64,000 nucleotides of DNA from Bacillus sonorensis NBRC 101234 = KCTC 13918 (GCF_001592005.1 NZ_BCVZ01000001.1:248001-312000); one strand, 5' to 3'. Positions 46,808 through 56,878 are shown, counted from the stretch's first letter. The notes: generated from the letters alone by a model not told the origin. Numbers and translations are program-made.

Positions 46808-48031
46808 TTGCTGATAAGGAATCCTTTCAAAGAAAAATACTACTCACATGATAGGCGGGCATTAAATATGCTTGCACTCAGAGTGCCGGGCCTGGCTTTT
46901 ATTCTCATGATCTATGTTGCCTCTATCGTGCTGCAATTTCTTAATGGGAGCTGGTCCATTTTATTGCTTAATGTGTTTACGGTATTGACCGCCATCTTTG
47001 CTTTGATGCATTGGCACTCATATCGCTGGGTTAAGAAAAGGGTGATTCTGTACTTCGTATTACAAGGTTTGATCACTTTTACACTTGCTAATGTCATGTC
47101 AGGCTTTTTAGTGCTGATCATCATTGGCCTTTATGCATTTTTGATCGGACAGATTATAGGAATGGCAGACAGAAGAAAGACGTTCCTCATCCTTTATTTA
47201 TTGCTTCTGCTGTCAATCACTGTACTATATCATATTCACAAAGGTGAATATTTGCATTTTCTTGTTATAGCAGTACCTATTATGATCGTGATTATCACAT
47301 ATGCCGCTACATTTTTTGCCCAAGTCGATGAAAAGATAAAAGCGCAGCTGACTCTTGAAAGGCTGGAGCTGGCTCATCAGCAGGTAGAACAGCTGACGCT
47401 GCAAAACGAGAGACAGCGTATGGCCCGGGACTTGCACGATACGCTTGCTCAAGGGCTGGTCAGTTTAAATATGCAGCTGGACGCTATTCATATTCATCTC
47501 GCCAAAGACAACACAGAGAGAGCAAAAGAAATCGTTCAACAATCTATGAATAGAGTGAAAAGCACACTAGCTGATGCACGTTCAGCGATTGACGATCTGC
47601 GCAGCAAATCAGAAGAAATCGGTTTTTTAAAAGAAAGAATTACCTCATTAATGGATCATTTTCAAGAGTCGACAGGCATGGCTTGCTTTTTAGACTACAG
47701 ATTAGACCAAGTGCCGGACGTTCGAACAGCTGAAAACTGTTATTACATCATTGGAGAATGCATAGCGAATGCCGTAAAGCATGCTGAAGCAGAAACGATC
47801 TCAGTGTCCATTTGGGATGATGATAAGAGGAGGCTCCATTTAACCGTCAAGGATAACGGCAAAGGATTTGATGTTGAAAAGGGCAAGAAAAAGAGAGGAC
47901 ATTATGGGCTTCTCGGCATAGAAGAACGCGTCAGAGCAATGAAAGGCCAATTCAATATAAAGAGTACAACATCTAAAGGAACACAAATTGATATCACTGT
48001 ACCAATTCAGGGAGAGATGCAAGATGAATAA
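46808..48031 (+). CDS. ydfH: Sensor histidine kinase YdfH
   Basis: NarL/DesK-type sensor kinase, 407 residues. Residues about 20-170 contain six membrane spans with little extracytoplasmic sequence. A dimerisation/phosphoacceptor helix follows, with ERQRMARDLHDTLAQGL (His210). The HATPase domain has the N box ECIANAVKHAEA and G boxes DNGKGFD and GHYGLLGIEERV. It starts at TTG 46808 after AAAGGAAGTGG. It overlaps ydfI by eight bases. Base composition is AT-richer than the neighbouring ywb/ywa genes. In B. subtilis ydfHIJ lies far from this region, so the module may be transferred or relocated. Confidence 0.88.
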   Translation: MLIRNPFKEKYYSHDRRALNMLALRVPGLAFILMIYVASIVLQFLNGSWSILLLNVFTVLTAIFALMHWHSYRWVKKRVILYFVLQGLITFTLANVMSGFLVLIIIGLYAFLIGQIIGMADRRKTFLILYLLLLLSITVLYHIHKGEYLHFLVIAVPIMIVIITYAATFFAQVDEKIKAQLTLERLELAHQQVEQLTLQNERQRMARDLHDTLAQGLVSLNMQLDAIHIHLAKDNTERAKEIVQQSMNRVKSTLADARSAIDDLRSKSEEIGFLKERITSLMDHFQESTGMACFLDYRLDQVPDVRTAENCYYIIGECIANAVKHAEAETISVSIWDDDKRRLHLTVKDNGKGFDVEKGKKKRGHYGLLGIEERVRAMKGQFNIKSTTSKGTQIDITVPIQGEMQDE

Positions 48032-48662
48032 GGTTTTAATCGTTGATGACCATCTTGTCGTGAGGGAAGGTCTGAAGCTTTTAATTGAAACGAATGATCA
48101 CTACATCATCATAGGAGAGGCGGAAAATGGCAAAGCGGCAGTTCGCCTTGCAGATGAATTAAAACCGGATATTATTCTCATGGATTTGTATATGCCGGAG
48201 ATGAGCGGGTTAGAAGCCATTAAACTAATAAAAGAAAAACACGACATCCCTATCATTATTTTGACTACGTATAATGAAGATCACTTAATGATCGAAGGAA
48301 TTGAATTAGGGGCGAAAGGATATCTATTGAAGGATACAAGTTCAGAAACCCTTTTTCATACGATGGACGCAGCAATAAGAGGAAACGTGCTATTGCAGCC
48401 TGATATCTTAAAACGTCTGCAAGAAATCCAATTGGAGCGGATGAAGAAGCAGAGCAGTGATACGCAGCTGACAGAAAAGGAAGTCATAGTTCTAAAAGCA
48501 ATTGCTAAAGGTCTTAAAAGCAAAGCGATTGCCTTTGATTTGGGCGTCTCTGAGAGAACAGTAAAGTCTAGACTAACGTCCATTTACAATAAATTAGGCG
48601 CGAATTCAAGAACTGAAGCAGTGACGATTGCCATGCAAAGAGGCATTCTGACATTAGACTAA
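48024..48662 (+). CDS. ydfI: Response regulator YdfI (LuxR/NarL family)
   Basis: 212 residues. Receiver domain 1-120 with acidic pocket DD at 8-9, phospho-acceptor Asp54 (IILMDLYMP) and the Lys of LLKDTSSE near 104. A C-terminal LuxR-type HTH (about 145-205, LTEKEVIVLKAIAKGLKSK). It starts at ATG 48024, with GGGAGAGATG upstream. The frame is open further inside ydfH. Partner of YdfH. The target boxes lie just downstream before ydfJ. Confidence 0.9.
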   Translation: MNKVLIVDDHLVVREGLKLLIETNDHYIIIGEAENGKAAVRLADELKPDIILMDLYMPEMSGLEAIKLIKEKHDIPIIILTTYNEDHLMIEGIELGAKGYLLKDTSSETLFHTMDAAIRGNVLLQPDILKRLQEIQLERMKKQSSDTQLTEKEVIVLKAIAKGLKSKAIAFDLGVSERTVKSRLTSIYNKLGANSRTEAVTIAMQRGILTLD

Positions 48663-48681
48663 TAATATCAAATTAAAATTT

Positions 48682-48736
48682 GCCCAAACGTACATGCCCG
48701 AATGTACGTTTTTTTTATTTCATTGTCCACTACAAT
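48682..48736 (+). promoter_or_regulatory. YdfI-dependent promoter of ydfJ
   Basis: Tandem 12-mers GCCCAAACGTAC (48682-48693) and GCCCGAATGTAC (48696-48707), both exact to the motif GCCCRAAYGTAC that I recall for B. subtilis YdfI at ydfJ. TACAAT (48731-48736) is the -10, and no -35 is visible, as expected for an activated promoter. The same sequence also folds as AAACGTACAT / ATGTACGTTT followed by T residues, so it can double as the ydfHI terminator. Confidence 0.85.
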
Positions 48737-48778
48737 GAGGAAGAATGTGATCAAGCAATGTGTTGAAAGGAGATTATC

Positions 48779-50953
48779 ATGTCAAAAATGTTATATAAAT
48801 TAGGAGGATGGGTTGCTCGCAATCGCATAAAAGTAATATGCGCATGGATCGTTGTGCTAGTTGCTTCGATAGGCCTTGCAATCACGTTAAAACCAAGTTT
48901 TTCTGAGGATATGTCCATACCTGACACACCTTCGGAAAAAGCGATGGATGTCATTCAAAAAGAATTTCCCCACGGTCCTGATAAAGGGAGCATACGGGTT
49001 ATTTTCGGTGCTGAAGATGGGGAGAAACTGACTTCGAAGTCAGCGGAAAAAGCAATAGAAAATACGTTAAAGGAAATCGATAAAGATGGTTCCGTTGACG
49101 CGATTGCAAGTCCTTTTGTGACAGGAACAATCGCGAAAGATGGCACAGTTGCCTATGCTGATATCAAGTATAAATCATCAGCAGATGATATTAAAGATTA
49201 CTCTATCAAACACTTAAAAGACAGTTTGAAAATGGCTGATTATGAGGGATTGCAAACTGAGCTAAGCGGAGATGTACCAGGAGCTGAGATGGAGATAGGC
49301 GGCATCTCTGAAATTGTCGGCATTATTTTGGCCTTTATCGTTTTGGCCATTACGTTTGGCTCTTTATTAATAGCAGGTTTGCCGATTTTAACAGCACTGG
49401 TTGGATTAGGTGTAAGTATTGGGCTTGTTTTGATTGGGACACAAGTATTCGATATCGCTTCCGTCAGTCTATCATTAGCCGGAATGATTGGCCTTGCAGT
49501 TGGAATTGATTATGCTTTATTTATTTTTACGAAGCACCGCCAGTTTTTAGGCGAAGGTATACAAAAAAATGAATCAATTGCGAGAGCTACAGGAACAGCC
49601 GGGAGTGCAGTCGTTTTTGCCGGACTTACTGTTATCGTCGCACTTTGCGGATTGACTGTCGTTAACATTCCTTTTATGTCTGCAATGGGGCTGACAGCAG
49701 GACTTAGTGTACTGATGGCTGTTCTCGCTTCAATCACGCTTGTGCCTGCCGTCTTGTCGATAGCTGGGAAACGGATGGTTCCGAAAGCAAACAAGAAAAA
49801 AGAAAAACAAAGCGCGGAAACAAATGTCTGGGGACGCTTTGTCACAAAGAATCCTATCATGCTAAGTGTATGCAGCATTCTGATTTTGCTCGTTATTAGT
49901 ATCCCATCTATGCATTTGGAGCTGGGCTTGCCTGATGCAGGGATGAAAGCGAAGGATAACCCGGATCGCCGGGCTTATGACTTGCTTGCCGACGGTTTTG
50001 GAGAAGGATTTAATGGTCAATTAACAATCGTAGCGGATGCCGCAAGTGTGACAGAAAATAAGGCGGAAGCCTTCGCAGATGCAGTGAAAGAAATAAAGGA
50101 ACTGGACCATGTGGCGAGTGTCACTCCTGCAATGCCTAATAAAGAAGGGAACTTTGCCATCATTACGGTCGTTCCTGAAACAGGTCCAAATGATGAAGCA
50201 ACGAAGGATTTGGTAAAGGATGTACGCAGCTTATCAGATAAAAATGGGGTGGATTTGCTCGTTACTGGATCGACTGCAGTGAATATTGATATTTCAGATC
50301 GCCTTAATGATGCGATACCGGTGTTTGCTGTACTCATTGTTGGTTTTGCGTTTGTATTGCTGACAATCGTATTCCGTTCGTTGCTTGTGCCTCTTGTTGC
50401 GGTTGCAGGTTTCATTTTGACGATGACAGCCACTCTTGGAGTCTGTGTATTTGTCTTACAAGACGGGAATCTCATCGACTTGTTCAAAATACCTGAAAAA
50501 GGGCCGATACTCGCGTTCCTGCCGATTTTATCCATTGGGATTCTGTTCGGATTAGCGATGGATTATCAAGTATTCCTTGTAAGCAGAATGCGCGAAGAAT
50601 ATGTAAAAACAAAGAATCCAGTACAAGCCATTCAGGCTGGATTAAAACACAGCGGTCCTGTTGTCACCGCAGCCGGCCTGATCATGATATTCGTTTTTGC
50701 AGGGTTTATCTTTGCTGGTGAAGCTTCTATTAAAGCCAACGGGTTGGCTCTTTCCTTTGGTGTGCTCTTTGATGCATTTATTGTACGAATGACACTGATT
50801 CCAAGTCTGATGAAGCTGATGGGGAATGCAGCCTGGTATTTGCCAAAATGGCTGGACAAGATTATTCCGAATGTAGACATAGAAGGTCATCAACTCACGA
50901 AGGAAATACAGCCAGAAACAGCTCATGAACAAAAGAAACAAATCAGTATGTAA
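48779..50953 (+). CDS. ydfJ: MMPL/RND-superfamily transporter YdfJ
   Basis: 724 residues, the standard MMPL layout: an N-terminal span, an extracytoplasmic domain (about 50-180), five or six spans (about 180-320), a second repeat of span, domain (about 390-520) and spans to 690. The helix motif GIDYALFIFTKHRQ near 245 and MDYQVFLVSRMREE near 585 carry the proton-relay Asp-Tyr pairs of the family. Likely exporter of lipids or hydrophobic drugs, substrate unknown. ATG 48779 follows AAAGGAG. Directly controlled by YdfHI in B. subtilis. Confidence 0.92.
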   Translation: MSKMLYKLGGWVARNRIKVICAWIVVLVASIGLAITLKPSFSEDMSIPDTPSEKAMDVIQKEFPHGPDKGSIRVIFGAEDGEKLTSKSAEKAIENTLKEIDKDGSVDAIASPFVTGTIAKDGTVAYADIKYKSSADDIKDYSIKHLKDSLKMADYEGLQTELSGDVPGAEMEIGGISEIVGIILAFIVLAITFGSLLIAGLPILTALVGLGVSIGLVLIGTQVFDIASVSLSLAGMIGLAVGIDYALFIFTKHRQFLGEGIQKNESIARATGTAGSAVVFAGLTVIVALCGLTVVNIPFMSAMGLTAGLSVLMAVLASITLVPAVLSIAGKRMVPKANKKKEKQSAETNVWGRFVTKNPIMLSVCSILILLVISIPSMHLELGLPDAGMKAKDNPDRRAYDLLADGFGEGFNGQLTIVADAASVTENKAEAFADAVKEIKELDHVASVTPAMPNKEGNFAIITVVPETGPNDEATKDLVKDVRSLSDKNGVDLLVTGSTAVNIDISDRLNDAIPVFAVLIVGFAFVLLTIVFRSLLVPLVAVAGFILTMTATLGVCVFVLQDGNLIDLFKIPEKGPILAFLPILSIGILFGLAMDYQVFLVSRMREEYVKTKNPVQAIQAGLKHSGPVVTAAGLIMIFVFAGFIFAGEASIKANGLALSFGVLFDAFIVRMTLIPSLMKLMGNAAWYLPKWLDKIIPNVDIEGHQLTKEIQPETAHEQKKQISM

Positions 50954-50957
50954 TAGA

Positions 50958-50987
50958 AAGCAGATCTTTTACGAGATCTGCTTTTTT
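50958..50987 (+). terminator. Terminator of ydfJ
   Basis: AAGCAGATCT / AGATCTGCTT stem and six T residues. Confidence 0.9.
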
Positions 50988-51068
50988 GCTTCATATGGAC
51001 GTTTATTTTTTAGAAAAGGTTAATCGCTAATATCAGCCATGGAAAAGGTGCATTATATCCTCACGTTG

Positions 51069-51093
51069 AGGATCATGCATGATCCTTTTTTTC
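51069..51093 (+). terminator. Second plus-strand terminator-like hairpin at the ywaF stop
   Basis: AGGATCATGCATGATCCT palindrome followed by seven T residues, overlapping the end of ywaF on the other strand. Backs up the ydfJ terminator. Confidence 0.55.
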
Positions 51094-51813
51094 TCTCACC
51101 TTCCCGGCGATCCAAAAAGGCAAATAGAGAAGATAGAAGAAGACAATCGTGACCGCTTCAGCTGATAAAAGATACCACGGCCATGGCCCGAGCACATCTA
51201 ACAGCGATGCACCGCCCCCCGGCTTTTTCATCATGTACATATAGTTTGATTTCAAGAGGCGGTTGATCAAAAATATGAAGCCTCCATAGACATTGACAAG
51301 GAGAAAGGTCACCCAAAGAGAGCGCACCGTCGGTTTATACTTTTCGGCGGCAACCATCAAAAGGCAGGAAAGCACAACAATCCCATGGGAAATGAAAAAT
51401 TCGAAAAACCTGAAATGCGGAAATCCGTATCTCCCCAAATCCGGTGTCAATATCGCTTGCAGCGCACTTCCCAATCCGGCAAAGTAAAGGAATTTAAACA
51501 AGTTGAGATTTTTGGTGAACAACAAAATCATCACAAGATAGACGGAAAGATCGCTGAGGTGAAGGGGTAAACAATAGCGCGGCGTCCATGACCGGACGCT
51601 TATGAACCAGGAATGATAGCTGATCTCCGAAATGACGAGAATCAACACAAAGGTATAGCGGATCGTCCGGTTCCAGCCGGGCTTTCGGAGAGTCCGGCGA
51701 AAGATGAACAGACAAACGCCGAGCGCCGCAATCACCAGCAATGTTACGATATGAGACATTGAAAAAAGCTGAAAAGATCCGAGCTGATAATCTTTTTGAA
51801 AATATGTGTTCAT
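51073..51813 (-). CDS. ywaF: TIGR02206 family membrane protein YwaF
   Basis: Integral membrane protein of about 246 residues with seven spans. Conserved polar block RYCLPLHLSDLSVYL near 75-90 and the basic tail VREKKDHA. No known function. I start at ATG 51813, six bases after AGGTG. A GTG three codons earlier is part of the ribosome site. It stands alone between ydfJ and the galactonate genes. Confidence 0.85.
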   Translation of the reverse strand: MNTYFQKDYQLGSFQLFSMSHIVTLLVIAALGVCLFIFRRTLRKPGWNRTIRYTFVLILVISEISYHSWFISVRSWTPRYCLPLHLSDLSVYLVMILLFTKNLNLFKFLYFAGLGSALQAILTPDLGRYGFPHFRFFEFFISHGIVVLSCLLMVAAEKYKPTVRSLWVTFLLVNVYGGFIFLINRLLKSNYMYMMKKPGGGASLLDVLGPWPWYLLSAEAVTIVFFYLLYLPFWIAGKVREKKDHA

Positions 51814-51894
51814 GAGCAGCACCTGTCGTCAAAATGTTTTAACATTAGTTTACAGCAAACCTTGTGTATTATACCGGAAAAGCCAAACTAATTA

Positions 51895-51918
51895 AAAAAG
51901 ACCGCCAAATATTCGGCA
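51895..51918 (-). terminator. Terminator of the galactonate operon
   Basis: Minus strand GCTGCCG / CGGC-like stem with six T residues just past the permease stop. The pairing is imperfect. Confidence 0.5.
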
Positions 51919-51929
51919 GCCAAGAATTT

Positions 51930-53261
51930 TCACATCGAGATATTATGTTTTTCTTTCGTCTCATGTTTGATGTGGATTCGCTCCACTTTTCCAACCAGGA
52001 AAATGTAGGAGAGCGCTCCCAGTAAAGCAAGGATGCCGATAAAGACAAGAGCGGGGGCAAAGCTTCCGCCATCAGCCAGAAAACCGATGACAATCGGAAC
52101 GATTACAGAAGCGAGACTTCCGACGAAATTAAAGACTCCTCCTGTCAGCCCGATTAAATGCTTTGGCGCTAAAGATGACACAAGCACCCACGTAATGGAG
52201 GCTAAACCGTTTCCAAAAAAGGCCAGAGTCATAAATAAAATAATCAGCGATGTCTGATTGACATAATTGGCGCCGATAATCGAAATTGACAGGAACAAGC
52301 CGATAATGATCGGCGTCTTGCGCGCCACCCCTGCCGATACGCCTCTTTTCACCAAAAAATCAGACAAAAAGCCGGACAACAGAACCCCAACAAATGCGGC
52401 AAGAAAAGGAAGCGAGGCAAGAAAACCCGACTGCAGAAAATCAAGCCCCCTGTATTTCACAAGGTACGTCGGAAACCATGTCAAAAAAAACCACAAAGTT
52501 GAATTGACAGCGAACTGCCCGATATAAATGCCCCACAGCTTCCGGTGAGAGGTCACCTGTTTGAAATGCGTCCAATTAAATGCGGTTTTTTCCTTTTTTA
52601 AACCCTGCTCCCGTCGGACAATCCCTCCGCCTTTTTCTATATGTTCAAGCTCGGCCTTGTTTACTTTTGGGTGACGATCAGGATCACGATAAAAAACATA
52701 CCAGATTATCCCCCAGATGATGCCGATCGCCCCTGTGACGATAAACAGGCCGCGCCAGCCGACGACATGCTGGACTGCGCTGAGCGCCGGCGTCAAAAAC
52801 GCCAGACCCGCAAACTGCCCGGATGTATAGAAAGCAATGGCAGATGCCCTTTCCTGCTCGGGAAACCATGAAGTCACAACCCGGTTGTTCGCCGGAAAGG
52901 CGGGCGCCTCAAAGGCGCCTGTCGCCAGCCTTAATCCGAATAATGATCCAAAGCCGCGGGCAAACCCCTGCAGCAATGTTGCAATCGACCAGGTAATCAA
53001 AGTAAAACCGTAAACAAGCCGCGGACCGAACCGGTCGACAAGACCGCCTCCCGGTATTTGCAGTGCACAATAAGCCCAGCCAAAGGCTGAAAAAATCAAG
53101 CCCAGCTGTACGGATGACAAATTCAAATCATCTCCAAGCTTTGAAGCGGCCACCGATATATTGCTGCGGTCCATATAATTGATCACAACACATACAAAGA
53201 TAAACAATAATACCCGTACCCGAACCTTTGTCGGCTTCTGATTTTGATTTACTGCTTTCAT
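51930..53261 (-). CDS. MFS permease, anion:cation symporter family (D-galactonate/hexuronate type)
   Basis: Major facilitator protein, 443 residues with 12 spans, of the ACS family that includes DgoT and ExuT. Contains DRSNISVAASKLGDDL near 31-46, GWAYCALQIPGGGLVDRFG near 64-82 and FYTSGQFAGLAFLTPAL near 145. It is last in the IclR-kdgK-dgoA-dgoD run, with 63 bases separating it from dgoD, so it probably imports D-galactonate (inference from context). Confidence 0.85.
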   Translation of the reverse strand: MKAVNQNQKPTKVRVRVLLFIFVCVVINYMDRSNISVAASKLGDDLNLSSVQLGLIFSAFGWAYCALQIPGGGLVDRFGPRLVYGFTLITWSIATLLQGFARGFGSLFGLRLATGAFEAPAFPANNRVVTSWFPEQERASAIAFYTSGQFAGLAFLTPALSAVQHVVGWRGLFIVTGAIGIIWGIIWYVFYRDPDRHPKVNKAELEHIEKGGGIVRREQGLKKEKTAFNWTHFKQVTSHRKLWGIYIGQFAVNSTLWFFLTWFPTYLVKYRGLDFLQSGFLASLPFLAAFVGVLLSGFLSDFLVKRGVSAGVARKTPIIIGLFLSISIIGANYVNQTSLIILFMTLAFFGNGLASITWVLVSSLAPKHLIGLTGGVFNFVGSLASVIVPIVIGFLADGGSFAPALVFIGILALLGALSYIFLVGKVERIHIKHETKEKHNISM

Positions 53262-53324
53262 TTAGGTTCATCCCTTCTTTCGGCCTTTGATCGAAAAGCT
53301 TTTAAATGAAAACGCCTTCAATAA

Positions 53325-54473
53325 TTACCATTCCGCCACACTGCCATCTTTGTGCCGCCATACCGGGTTGCGCCAGTTATGCCCGATTTCAGCCATTTTC
53401 CTGACATGCTCTTCATTAATGTCAACGCCCAGGCCGGGTCCGTCTGGAATCCGGACATAGCCGTCCTCATAGAAAAAGACCTCCTTATCCACCATATAAT
53501 CCAGTAAATCCGTACCTTTGTTGTAATGGATCCCCAAGCTCTGCTCCTGAATGAATGCGTTGTGGCAGGTCGCATCAACCTGCAGGCACGCCGCCAGCGC
53601 AATCGGTCCGAGGGGACAGTGGGGAGCCGCCGCGACATCAAACGCTTCAGCCATCGAAAGGATTTTTTTGCATTCGGTAATACCCCCGGCATGTGATAAA
53701 TCCGGCTGGATAATATCCACATAGCCATCGGTCAAAACGTTTTTAAACTGCCATTTTGAGAACATCCTCTCGCCTGTCGCGATCGGAATTGAGACAAGGT
53801 TGGCAATATCCCTCAGCGCCTCGTTGTTTTCAGGTAATACGGGCTCTTCAATAAACATCGGCCGAAACGCCTCAAGCTCCTTCGCCAAAATTTTTGCCAT
53901 CGGCTTATGGACTCTGCCGTGGAAATCGATGCCGATGCCAATGTAGGGACCGACCGCCTCTCTAACCGCCGCGATTCTCTCAATCACCTGATCGATTTTT
54001 TCGTGTGAATCAATATATTGCAGCTCTTCTGTACCGTTCATTTTAACGGCCGTAAAGCCTTGTTCGACTACCTGCTTTGCCGCAAGACCGACGTCTTGGG
54101 GCCGGTCTCCGCCAATCCATGAATAAACCTTGATCGATTCCCTGCTTTTCCCGCCAAGCAGCTGATGGACGGGCGCATTGTAATACTTCCCTTTAATGTC
54201 CCAAAGCGCCTGATCGATTCCGGCTATTGCGCTCATCAGGATCGGGCCGCCCCTGTAAAACCCGCCTCTGTACATCACATTCCAGTGATCCTCAATATCC
54301 ATCGGGTCTTTGCCGATTAAGTATTCCATTAATTCGCCGACGGCCGTTTTAACTGTTTCCGCCCTGCCCTCGATCACCGGTTCTCCCCACCCTGTGATCC
54401 CTTCATCTGTTTCGATTTTTAAGAAAAGCCAGCGAGGCGGAATTTGAAAACATTCAAAACCAGTTATCTTCAT
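53325..54473 (-). CDS. dgoD: D-galactonate dehydratase
   Basis: Enolase-superfamily dehydratase, 382 residues, the exact length of E. coli DgoD and very like it. It converts D-galactonate to 2-dehydro-3-deoxy-D-galactonate. Visible: [20 protein letters not shown] near 75-94, metal ligands in [17 protein letters not shown] and ATGERMFS, and the catalytic His in APHCPLGP near 285. I start at ATG 54473, eight bases from AAAGGGGA. ATG 54482 touches that site. Follows dgoA by five bases. Confidence 0.92.
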   Translation of the reverse strand: MKITGFECFQIPPRWLFLKIETDEGITGWGEPVIEGRAETVKTAVGELMEYLIGKDPMDIEDHWNVMYRGGFYRGGPILMSAIAGIDQALWDIKGKYYNAPVHQLLGGKSRESIKVYSWIGGDRPQDVGLAAKQVVEQGFTAVKMNGTEELQYIDSHEKIDQVIERIAAVREAVGPYIGIGIDFHGRVHKPMAKILAKELEAFRPMFIEEPVLPENNEALRDIANLVSIPIATGERMFSKWQFKNVLTDGYVDIIQPDLSHAGGITECKKILSMAEAFDVAAAPHCPLGPIALAACLQVDATCHNAFIQEQSLGIHYNKGTDLLDYMVDKEVFFYEDGYVRIPDGPGLGVDINEEHVRKMAEIGHNWRNPVWRHKDGSVAEW

Positions 54474-54478
54474 ATCGC

Positions 54479-55108
54479 TCATCCCCTTTTGATCGCTGCA
54501 GCAAATTGATACGCTTTTTCGGTCAGCTTTTCTAAATACAAGCCGTTGACCTCTTCATTTGGTTTGACCAGAGAACTTCCGATCCCCGCTCCAATGGCTC
54601 CGGCGTCTAAATACTCGCGGATATTTTCCAATCCGACTCCTCCTGTCGGAAGCAGGGGAATCTGTGGAAGCGGCCCGTGAATATCCTTGATATAACCGGG
54701 CCCCATCGTTCCAGGAAATACTTTGATGATATCTCCGCCGTTTTCATAAGCCGTCAAAATCTCTGTCGGTGTGAAAGCTCCCGGTATGCTCACCGCTCCA
54801 TACCGTTTGGTCAGCTTAATCGTTTCTTCATTAACGGTCGGCGACAAGATAAACTGCGCGCCGGCCGCCAAGGCCGCCCTCGCCGATTCAGAATCAAGCA
54901 CCGTGCCCGCTCCAATCAGCATGTCATCTCCAAACTGCTCTGACACAGCCTCAATCGCTTTGATCGCCTGAGGCGAGTTCAGTGTCATTTCCACCAGCCT
55001 GATGCCGCCCGCTTTTAAAGCTTCCGTAATTTTGAGGGCATCCTCCGCCCGATAGCCGCGGATGATTGCAATCACTTTATGTTTTTCAATTTGTGATAAA
55101 GCCTTCAT
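54479..55108 (-). CDS. dgoA: 2-dehydro-3-deoxy-6-phosphogalactonate/gluconate aldolase
   Basis: KDPG/KDPGal aldolase, about 209 residues. Schiff-base Lys in DIIKVFPG near 129, catalytic Glu in [10 protein letters not shown] near 40, and PTGGVGLEN near 156. Cleaves the phosphorylated deoxyketo acid to pyruvate and glyceraldehyde 3-phosphate. The choice of galacto over gluco form rests on dgoD next door. I start at ATG 55108, after GGAAGGGTGG. Lies between kdgK and dgoD. Confidence 0.9.
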   Translation of the reverse strand: MKALSQIEKHKVIAIIRGYRAEDALKITEALKAGGIRLVEMTLNSPQAIKAIEAVSEQFGDDMLIGAGTVLDSESARAALAAGAQFILSPTVNEETIKLTKRYGAVSIPGAFTPTEILTAYENGGDIIKVFPGTMGPGYIKDIHGPLPQIPLLPTGGVGLENIREYLDAGAIGAGIGSSLVKPNEEVNGLYLEKLTEKAYQFAAAIKRG

Positions 55109-55132
55109 CTCTTCCACCCTTCCATTTTGAAG

Positions 55133-56086
55133 TTATCTGTTGACATCGTCTTCCTCAGATTGCTCCATAAAGGCAAACAGCGCATCACGGTCAGGCAGTC
55201 CTTCTATATCGCCATTTACCGCGGTCACCATGGCGCCGACCGCGCAGCCTCTTTTGACAGCCTCACGAAGCGGAATATCCTCAATCAACCCTGATAAAAC
55301 GCCTGCCGCAAACCCGTCACCTGCTCCAACAGGGTCAGCCACTCTCTGAATCTCATAGCCTTGTTCATAACCGCTTTCATTTCCGGCAGAATAATACGCT
55401 CCTTTTGCCCCCAGCTTGACAACAGCTGTTTCAGCACCGAGCTGGTGAATTGATTCCGCAATCGCTTTCTCATCATCGGTTCCGAATAAAAAGCGGCCTT
55501 CGCGCAAGCCCGGCAGCACGATATCAGACTGTTTGACAAGCTCCAGCAACGTCCGCCTCGCCCGCTCTTCGTCCCACAGCTTTTTTCGCAAATTCGGATC
55601 AAACACAACGGGTTTTTGGTGTTTTCTGGCCAGTTCGACAGCATGGAACACCGCTTCTGAAGCGCTTTCACTTAAAGCCGGCGTAATCCCGGTTATGTAC
55701 AGAAAGCCGGCGTTTTTCACATAATCTTCATCTATATCGCTTTTCCTCAAAAAGCTTGCGGCAGAGCCGTTCCTGTAATACAAGACATTGACCCGTGCCT
55801 CGTTTGCCCTTTCTTTAAAAAACAAGCCTGTCGGTGCGTCTGCATCGATCAGAACCCGGCTGACGTCAACCCCTTCCCCCCTGACGGAAGAAAGAATCAT
55901 CGCCCCGAATTCATCCTTTCCCAGCCTGCTGATCCAGCCGGCTTTTTTTCCGAGCTTTGCTAGCCCGATCAGCGTGTTTGTTTCGGCTCCCGCGATCCTC
56001 GATGTATAGTTTCTCGCATACCTGAGAGGACCGTCTTCAACCGGGGTGAACAGAACCATTGCTTCTCCTAAACTGATGACATCCAT
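55133..56086 (-). CDS. kdgK: 2-dehydro-3-deoxygluconokinase/galactonokinase (PfkB family)
   Basis: PfkB-type sugar kinase, 317 residues. GEAMVLFTP near residue 7, GAETNTLIGLAKLG near 33, and the signature DPVGAGDGFAAGVLSGL near 248-264 with catalytic Asp. It phosphorylates the dehydrated sugar acid made by DgoD, so it should accept the galacto epimer here. ATG overlaps the IclR stop by one base (TGATG). Confidence 0.9.
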   Translation of the reverse strand: MDVISLGEAMVLFTPVEDGPLRYARNYTSRIAGAETNTLIGLAKLGKKAGWISRLGKDEFGAMILSSVRGEGVDVSRVLIDADAPTGLFFKERANEARVNVLYYRNGSAASFLRKSDIDEDYVKNAGFLYITGITPALSESASEAVFHAVELARKHQKPVVFDPNLRKKLWDEERARRTLLELVKQSDIVLPGLREGRFLFGTDDEKAIAESIHQLGAETAVVKLGAKGAYYSAGNESGYEQGYEIQRVADPVGAGDGFAAGVLSGLIEDIPLREAVKRGCAVGAMVTAVNGDIEGLPDRDALFAFMEQSEEDDVNR

Positions 56087-56862
56087 CAGACATCCTCCCT
56101 TTGTTCAGGCGGCTTAGCATGACCGCCGATGCTTTCCGTTATTTTCTCCGCTGTATGGAGTAGCTGTTTGGCGATGACAGCCTTCCTTTTCAGCATGCGG
56201 TCCTTTGGTCCGGCCGTACTGATTGCAGCCTTGATGACGCCGTCTGCTCCGAACACGGGAGCTGCCAAACAGAACAGGCCTTCTTCATTTTCTTCATCAT
56301 CAATGGCATATCCCAGCTCTGTAAAATACGTCAGCTGTCCTTCCAATTGTTCTCTATCTGTAATGGTGTTTCTTGTAAAGCGTACGAATTGGATGCGGTC
56401 AAGCAACCGGCTTCTTTCTATCTCCGGCAGGAACGCTAAAAACGCTTTGCCGAGCCCTGTACAGTAAAGCGGTTTCCGCGAGCCAGGCTGTGCGGTCGTC
56501 CTGATCGACCGGTTGTTGTCAATCTTTGCGATGTATACAAGCTGATCGTCGCTCAGCATGGCCATGAACACTGTCTCCTGCACGCCGTCCATCAGCTGTT
56601 TTAAGTAAGGGACCCCCTGGGACGAAATATCCATTGAATCCATGGCAGCGGTTCCAATTTGAATCAGCTTTGCTCCAAGCTTATAGCGCTTCAGCGGGTC
56701 CTGCTGAAGATAGCCTTCTTCAAAAAGCGTGACAACCAGATTGAATGTGCTGCTCTGCGGTAGCGACAAGTCTCTCGCGATCTCCTTTACCGTTAATCCA
56801 TCCGGATGGTTTGAAAGCAATTCAAATATTTGCAGCACGCGCACTGCAGACTTTACAGACAT
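56086..56862 (-). CDS. IclR-family regulator of the galactonate operon
   Basis: About 258 residues: N-terminal winged helix (residues 1-65, VLQIFELLSNHPDGLTVKEI) and the C-terminal GAF-like IclR effector domain (LYCTGLGKAFLAFLPE near 133). I start at ATG 56862, which follows GGAGGGTGCC. The first gene of the run IclR-kdgK-dgoA-dgoD-permease, so it probably controls its own operon in response to galactonate or a deoxyketo acid. Resembles KdgR in type. Confidence 0.87.
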   Translation of the reverse strand: MSVKSAVRVLQIFELLSNHPDGLTVKEIARDLSLPQSSTFNLVVTLFEEGYLQQDPLKRYKLGAKLIQIGTAAMDSMDISSQGVPYLKQLMDGVQETVFMAMLSDDQLVYIAKIDNNRSIRTTAQPGSRKPLYCTGLGKAFLAFLPEIERSRLLDRIQFVRFTRNTITDREQLEGQLTYFTELGYAIDDEENEEGLFCLAAPVFGADGVIKAAISTAGPKDRMLKRKAVIAKQLLHTAEKITESIGGHAKPPEQREDV

Positions 56863-56878
56863 GGCACCCTCCATTATT

